5,504 bases of DNA, from the NCBI GenBank assembly GCA_030609625.1, contig JAUWBX010000184.1, positions 1 to 5,504 on the forward strand. The letters are read 5' to 3'. Both the position numbers and the translations under genes were made by a program. The notes beneath the pieces are model-generated. The model saw only the letters and a program-made list of their open reading frames with translations, was not told the origin of the DNA and searched no databases. This stretch comes from Phycisphaerae bacterium (lineage in GTDB: Bacteria > Planctomycetota > Phycisphaerae > Sedimentisphaerales > Anaerobacaceae). Positions 1 to 3,360 of the stretch are shown piece by piece. How positions within the stretch are numbered: the first letter of the stretch is position 1; every line of letters starts with the position of its first letter.

Positions 1-199
1 CAGCGAGCATCTGCTTGTAGTCCGTAAAGACGCGGGCAATACCATACTTATCCGCCAACTTTTGGGCGTTGCCTGGTGTAGGAGAGGCGACTGCAACTAC
101 TTCCGCCTCATCAGGCAAAACTCGAAACGATTCGGCATGAATGCCTGCTTCAAACTGTGACCCAATAATCCCGACTTTAACCCTTCCCTTGCCCGGCAT
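1..199 (-). CDS. Gfo/Idh/MocA family oxidoreductase, N-terminal part (runs off the window)
   Basis: The first 66 codons of a gene that continues past base 1. The protein begins MPGKGRVKVGIIGSQFEAGI and goes on with HAESF. This is the first beta strand and nucleotide-binding loop of a Gfo/Idh/MocA Rossmann fold. The second strand (EVVAVASPTPGNAQKLADKY) and a following GI.RVFTDYKQML segment also fit the family. The loop reads G-I-I-G-S-Q-F, so the third Gly of classic GxGxxG is absent, as in some family members. Such enzymes use NAD(P) to oxidise or reduce sugars, inositols or their derivatives; the substrate cannot be told from this fragment. There is no signal peptide, so it is probably cytoplasmic, unlike the Tat-exported relative upstream. 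The ATG is supported by a strong ribosome binding site. The catalytic EKP motif lies outside the window. Confidence 0.88.
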   Translation of the reverse strand, partial: MPGKGRVKVGIIGSQFEAGIHAESFRVLPDEAEVVAVASPTPGNAQKLADKYGIARVFTDYKQMLA

Positions 200-208
200 A
201 ATAAATCT

Positions 209-216
209 ACCTCCTT
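209..216 (-). promoter_or_regulatory. Ribosome binding site of the truncated oxidoreductase gene
   Basis: On the minus strand this reads AAGGAGGT, a near-perfect Shine-Dalgarno sequence, with 9 bases between it and the ATG at 199-197. It fixes the start codon of the partial oxidoreductase gene. Confidence 0.85.
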
Positions 217-258
217 ATTGTTCTAATCTTTATTTCTCAGCAAAACGAGACCTACTGC

Positions 259-288
259 TTTGTCACAGATGTATTGCGATTTGACAAA
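259..288. repeat. Small inverted repeat upstream of the oxidoreductase gene
   Basis: TTTGTCA at 259-265 is perfectly inverted as TGACAAA at 282-288, with a 16-base spacer. It lies 60-90 bases upstream of the oxidoreductase start, between the gene and the large palindromic element. It could be an operator or a leader hairpin, but a 7-bp inverted repeat in AT-rich sequence may be chance. I found no convincing -35/-10 pair next to it. Confidence 0.3.
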
Positions 289-292
289 ATGT

Positions 293-549
293 TGTCACCC
301 CGAGCGAAGCCGAGGGGTCTATTATGGACTTTTGAATATTAAATGGAACGTTACTATACAAACAAGAACAGAGGTGTCATTCCCGCGAAACCTGTCCTGA
401 GCATAGCCGAAGGAGCGGGAATCCAGCCATCTCATCAGTGTTTCCTGGACTCCTGCTTACGCAGGAGTGACAATACGTTTGTTCCATTGTATATTCAAAC
501 ATCAATAAAATAGATTCCTCGACTCCGCTACGCTCCACTCGGAATGACA
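293..549. repeat. 257-base inverted-repeat element (MITE/BIME-like) with a second pair nested inside
   Basis: The element starts with TGTCA (293-297) and ends with TGACA (545-549). Its left outer hairpin spans 293-320 (stem ACCCC 297-301 with GGGGT 314-318). Its right outer hairpin, read on the minus strand, spans 549-512 (stem ATTCC with GGAAT). Further in, TTTGAATATTAAATGGAAC at 331-349 is inverted at 481-499 with 17 of 19 positions matching. The centre is occupied by a different palindromic pair (375-472). It has no coding capacity of its own. It lies between two oxidoreductase genes on the same strand, so read-through RNA would fold into a long hairpin that could affect termination or mRNA stability. 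No transposase and no clear target-site duplication are seen. It fits a non-autonomous mobile repeat, but the mechanism is inference. Confidence 0.75.
375..472. repeat. Nested palindromic repeat pair (TGTC-hairpin-CCAG type)
   Basis: Two hairpins face each other. The left one, on the plus strand, is TGTC (375-378), stem ATTCCCGC (379-386), a 28-base loop, stem GCGGGAAT (415-422), then CCAG (423-426). The right one, read on the minus strand from 472 to 445, is TGTC, stem ACTCCTGC, loop GTAA, stem GCAGGAGT, then CCAG. The 12-base termini match at 10 of 12 positions, and each 8-bp stem is perfect despite the two differences. From memory, similar palindromes are common in intergenic DNA of many bacteria. 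The pair sits inside the larger inverted repeat, which suggests a later insertion. Confidence 0.75.
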
Positions 550-576
550 ATTTCTCAAATCAAACATGACAGAGCA

Positions 577-1947
577 CTACAATGTCCATCCTGGACGATA
601 TTTATAATGCAGATACTTATTGGCCTCCGGCAGGTTTGTAATCTTCATATCTTGACTGTCCCAGGTCAATTTCTTCCCACCCATCCGAACCGAGACCGTT
701 CCCAACAAAACCGTTTCTGTCAAAGGTCCTGCAAAATCAAAGGCCGAACGCGTTTGACTGCCTGTCTTACAGGCCTGAATCCACTCTTTGTGATGGCCGA
801 TTGAACGCCGAAGCGTTTTGGGCGGCCGCTTGTAGGCCTTCATTTTCGCTTCAGGTATCAACCGAGGGCTGTTACCGCCCCAGCCTTCGACATATATCTT
901 GCCTTTGTCGCCTACGAAGATCAAGCCATCCTCGCGCGATAACTCTCTTTCATCTTCCAACTCGTCAGGACGCGGAGGTATAATCCCGCCGTCGTACCAA
1001 TGCAGCTTTACTGGCGGCATATCCTTGCGGGCCGGGAACTCATAGTGAACCGCCGAAGCCAGAGGCAGAGTCTCCTTATAAACCAACGTCGAACTGGAAT
1101 GTACGCTTCTCGGAGCCCCGAGTTTTAGAGCGGAGAAAACCGGAGCTAAATTGTGAATGCCCATATCACCCAATCCTCCCGACCCAAAATCCCACCACCC
1201 TCGCCATTTGAAGGGTACATAGGCCGGGTGATAAGGTCTGTAGGGCGCAGGACCCAGCCACAAGTCCCAACTTAGGGTTGAAGGAACAGGTGGTTTATCT
1301 TTAGGCCTCTCAATCCCCTGGGCCCAAAATAGTTGTCCGCGATGCGTTGGCCGGTCAGACCACGCGTGTACCTCGCGTACCGGACCGATGGCCCCATCCC
1401 AGAGCCATTCGTTAATAAGGCGGTTTCCCTCGAATGCCATACCCTGGTTTCCCATCTGAGTTGTGACGCCGGCTTCATGGGCCGCTTTAGCTACAGCACG
1501 CGCCTCATATACCGTTCGAGTCAGTGGTTTCTCGCAATAGACGTGCTTTTCCATTTTGATAGCCGTCATTGTGGCGACAGCGTGAGTATGGTCCGGCGTG
1601 GCAACTACCACCGCATCAATGTTTTTTTCCTTTTCTAACATCTTCCGAAAATCGCGGTATCTTCTTGCTTTTGGATAATGTTTGAAAGTGTCTGCCGCCC
1701 GCTCCCAATCCACATCACACAAAGCCACAATGTTCTCGCTGCTCACATTGTCCAGGTCCCATCTTCCCTGTCCTCCTACTCCGATACCGGCTATGTTGAG
1801 TTTTTCGCTCGGAGGTATATTGCCTGCACCTCCGAGGACATACCTGGGTACGATAGTAATCGCTGCCGCCGCAGCGGAACCGCTTATGAAAACTCGGCGG
1901 GAGATTCTGCTTCTTTGCTTTTGGGTATTCCCCTTTTGATTCTTCAT
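577..1947 (-). CDS. Tat-exported Gfo/Idh/MocA family oxidoreductase
   Basis: A 456-residue NAD(P)-dependent oxidoreductase of the Gfo/Idh/MocA family, probably acting on a sugar, sugar acid or inositol-type substrate. The start chosen is the ATG at 1947. It places the twin-arginine motif S-R-R-V-F-I at residues 16-21, followed by an Ala-rich hydrophobic stretch (to about 37). The Rossmann domain follows, with GIGVGGQG at 54-61, ATPDHTH at 116-122 and the catalytic-lysine motif CEKP at 138-141. The C-terminal domain has GDMGIH at 260-265 (His265 is the usual active-site His), HHKEW at 385-389 and KLTWD at 426-430. A longer frame runs back to a GTG at 2010, but that start would overlap the upstream gene, lacks a good ribosome binding site and would bury the Tat signal. 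The gene lies 35 bases downstream of the isomerase gene and is probably cotranscribed. Export suggests a tightly held cofactor, as in glucose-fructose oxidoreductase; that is inference. Confidence 0.93.
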   Translation of the reverse strand: MKNQKGNTQKQRSRISRRVFISGSAAAAAITIVPRYVLGGAGNIPPSEKLNIAGIGVGGQGRWDLDNVSSENIVALCDVDWERAADTFKHYPKARRYRDFRKMLEKEKNIDAVVVATPDHTHAVATMTAIKMEKHVYCEKPLTRTVYEARAVAKAAHEAGVTTQMGNQGMAFEGNRLINEWLWDGAIGPVREVHAWSDRPTHRGQLFWAQGIERPKDKPPVPSTLSWDLWLGPAPYRPYHPAYVPFKWRGWWDFGSGGLGDMGIHNLAPVFSALKLGAPRSVHSSSTLVYKETLPLASAVHYEFPARKDMPPVKLHWYDGGIIPPRPDELEDERELSREDGLIFVGDKGKIYVEGWGGNSPRLIPEAKMKAYKRPPKTLRRSIGHHKEWIQACKTGSQTRSAFDFAGPLTETVLLGTVSVRMGGKKLTWDSQDMKITNLPEANKYLHYKYRPGWTL

Positions 1948-1954
1948 ATCAGCA

Positions 1955-1960
1955 CCCCTT
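1955..1960 (-). promoter_or_regulatory. Ribosome binding site that decides the Tat oxidoreductase start
   Basis: On the minus strand this reads AAGGGG, 7 bases before the ATG at 1947-1945. It lies in the short gap after the isomerase stop codon (1985-1983). It supports the internal ATG over the longer GTG start at 2010. Confidence 0.65.
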
Positions 1961-1982
1961 AGCATACACAAGGCACAATTTT

Positions 1983-2831
1983 CTATCGGGAGATTTCGCT
2001 GCGCAGCCACTCGATGCTCTGCTCAATCTTACCAGGCGCTGCTTCGCATTCTATGGAGAGAACGCCATCCCAGTCGATTTCCTTCAGCAGCTCGATACAC
2101 CCGGCTATATTGTCAGCGTTGACCCCTTCACCGATACTCACCACAGACGAGGCAATTCCTGTCTGTCCGCCCCGTACAGCCTTTGCAAGTTCTTCGCTGA
2201 CGTCCTTGATGTGGCAGTGCGATAATTTGTCTCGGAACCGTCGGAGGAACTTCACCGGGTCTTGCCCGGCGATGAACGTATTGCCTGTATCAAAGTTTAG
2301 TCTCAAATAGGGCGAGTCGAAAAAGCTCAGGATTTGCTCCATAGTATCCGGATTGGTCGTGTAAGGACCGTGCGGCTCGACATTGATGATAATGTCGTAA
2401 TTTTCAGCCCATTCCAGCACTACACGATAGTACTGCTTTATGAGGGCCATTACTTCGTCATCGCTGTATCCCTTTGGCTTGCGGCCGCCGTCAGTAGTGT
2501 CCACGCATGGGCATTCAATCGCCTTAGCGAACTGAATGCTTCGAATCGTGTAGCCGATACCGCGGTGCTGACCCTCTGGAGACGACATCGGGTAGGCCGC
2601 ATCGAGCTGCGAGACCTTCAAGCCCATTGAGTCTAAGTATTGCTTGAGTATCATCGGGTCGGAATGAAGCGGTATGTGGGGATTATACCCTAACGCCTGA
2701 ACAAAGTAGTCCCCGTCGATCGTACCGAACTCCACGTATTCCATATCATGGTCCTTAGCGACCTGACAAGGGACCTCGTACGACACGTCGAAGTGCCGCC
2801 AATTATCTACGTGCATACCTAATTTTACCAT
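1983..2831 (-). CDS. Sugar phosphate isomerase/epimerase family protein (xylose isomerase-like TIM barrel)
   Basis: A 282-residue protein with the features of the AP-endonuclease-2/xylose-isomerase-like TIM-barrel family, which includes ketose 3-epimerases, inosose dehydratases and 3-keto-glycoside lyases. Likely divalent-metal ligands, placed by motif, are Glu152 in NVEPHG, Asp181 in NFDTGN, His207 in HCHIKD and Glu261 in SIECE; their spacing is close to that of D-tagatose-3-epimerase-type enzymes. The length is typical. There is no signal peptide, so it is probably cytoplasmic. The start ATG has AGGAG 7 bases upstream. The next gene, an exported oxidoreductase, begins 35 bases after the stop, so the two probably form an operon. 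The exact reaction (epimerase, dehydratase, isomerase or lyase) cannot be decided from sequence; the generic family call is secure. Confidence 0.9.
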   Translation of the reverse strand: MVKLGMHVDNWRHFDVSYEVPCQVAKDHDMEYVEFGTIDGDYFVQALGYNPHIPLHSDPMILKQYLDSMGLKVSQLDAAYPMSSPEGQHRGIGYTIRSIQFAKAIECPCVDTTDGGRKPKGYSDDEVMALIKQYYRVVLEWAENYDIIINVEPHGPYTTNPDTMEQILSFFDSPYLRLNFDTGNTFIAGQDPVKFLRRFRDKLSHCHIKDVSEELAKAVRGGQTGIASSVVSIGEGVNADNIAGCIELLKEIDWDGVLSIECEAAPGKIEQSIEWLRSEISR

Positions 2832-2838
2832 GCTCTTG

Positions 2839-2843
2839 CTCCT
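2839..2843 (-). promoter_or_regulatory. Ribosome binding site of the isomerase gene
   Basis: AGGAG on the minus strand, 7 bases upstream of the ATG at 2831-2829. It is weaker than the extended Shine-Dalgarno found about 60 bases further upstream in the leader. Confidence 0.7.
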
Positions 2844-2875
2844 ATTAGTCTTGATTAACCATGTTCTCTGGACTT

Positions 2876-2906
2876 TTAAGTCATCATAATACCTGAATCA
2901 CCTCCT
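2876..2906 (-). promoter_or_regulatory. Strong Shine-Dalgarno with a three-codon ORF in the isomerase leader
   Basis: On the minus strand, bases 2906-2897 read AGGAGGTGAT, a ten-base match to the complement of the usual 16S rRNA 3' end. Twelve bases after the GGAGGT core comes ATG ATG ACT TAA (2887-2876), an ORF of only three codons (M-M-T). It sits 44 bases upstream of the isomerase ATG, which has its own ribosome binding site. It may be a leader mini-ORF, a ribosome standby site, or the relic of an earlier gene start. The match is seen directly; a function is not shown. Confidence 0.4.
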
Positions 2907-2983
2907 CAATTCCAACCTATTTTGTTGACATTTGTTATTCTGGTGTGGTTGCGTTTGTCAGGCAGATTTTACATACTAATAAC

Positions 2984-3148
2984 TCAACTTGACTGGTTTT
3001 TACATAAGTATAGCTTTGACAAAAGCATATGCAACTTGTCATTCTGAGCGCAGCGAAGAATCTCACACTCGGAACGGGACAAAATCTTGTTCTAAGGCCA
3101 GATGCTTCGCTTCGCTCAGCATGACAGTTTTAAAGTCAGTCAAGTTGA
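2984..3148. repeat. 12-bp inverted repeat enclosing the palindromic element
   Basis: TCAACTTGACTG at 2984-2995 recurs perfectly inverted at 3137-3148, on either side of the palindromic element at 3037-3126. The spacers are unequal: 41 bases on the left and 10 on the right. The right copy also overlaps a small palindrome, AGTCAAGTTGACT (3138-3150). These may be the true ends of a larger element, comparable to the outer arms of the repeat at 293-549. The rest of the left spacer holds only a short hairpin (GCTTT-GACA-AAAGC, 3013-3026). Confidence 0.45.
3037..3126. repeat. 90-base palindromic intergenic repeat, same family as the outer arms at 293-549
   Basis: Two 27-base arms (3037-3063 and 3100-3126) are inverted copies with 24 of 27 positions matching. 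Both have the layout TGTC, 5-bp stem, GAGC-type loop, stem, CT. The left stem is ATTCT/AGAAT. The right stem, read on the minus strand, is ATGCT/AGCAT. The 36-base centre carries its own small hairpin (GGACAA, loop AATC, TTGTTC). It is non-coding; the short open frames across it are by-products of the repeat. It could act as a bidirectional RNA hairpin between the vWA gene and the isomerase operon, but there is no U-tract for a classical terminator. Confidence 0.8.
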
Positions 3149-3160
3149 CTAATGAATTAG

Positions 3161-3360
3161 AAGCTCGGTAGATATCGTGTATGAAAAATCTCATACCAGA
3201 TGAGGAGCTTATGAACGACCGGTTAAAAATCCAGAATTTTTTGTGGATAGCTATTTTCTGCGATATGCTCGAATCCGTGTTAAACCCACCAGGGGAGGCC
3301 TTTGAGTATTGAGTCGCCTGCGTACAATCCGGCAGGACTTCTCGCCCAACAGCTATCCGT
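3161..3360. other. Gap downstream of the vWA gene without a recognisable gene
   Basis: No plausible gene or classical terminator is visible here. A 6-bp hairpin is present at 3179-3196 (GTATGA, loop AAAATC, TCATAC). GGATAGCT at 3245-3252 is inverted as AGCTATCC at 3351-3358. Between these two copies the sequence changes from AT-rich to clearly more GC-rich at about 3281. It may be a degenerate repeat or the remnant of a mobile element; I do not recognise it. Confidence 0.3.

Noticed and set aside
293..549. A CRISPR array, because of the several repeated hairpins
   Set aside because: The repeats are inverted pairs of unequal length, not regular direct repeats with uniform spacers.
1333..1638. 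Plus-strand open frame of 101 codons
   Set aside because: It is antisense to the oxidoreductase, which is a strongly conserved family there; there is no ribosome binding site and no family match.
1948..2010. A 21-residue N-terminal extension of the Tat oxidoreductase, from a GTG start
   Set aside because: It would overlap the isomerase gene by 28 bases and place the twin-arginine motif too far from the N terminus. The internal ATG at 1947 has its own AAGGGG ribosome binding site.
2989..3014. TTGACT followed by a TATA-like stretch on the plus strand as a promoter
   Set aside because: The spacing is only about 14 bases and no plus-strand gene follows.
2989..3171. Plus-strand open frame of 60 codons across the intergenic gap
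   Set aside because: Most of it is the translated palindromic repeat (CHSERSEESH and FASLSMT), a familiar artefact of this repeat family. It has no ribosome binding site and no family resemblance.
3179..3196. Rho-independent terminator for the vWA gene
   Set aside because: The stem is only 6 bp and AT-rich, lies about 165 bases after the stop codon, and is not followed by a T-run on the minus strand.
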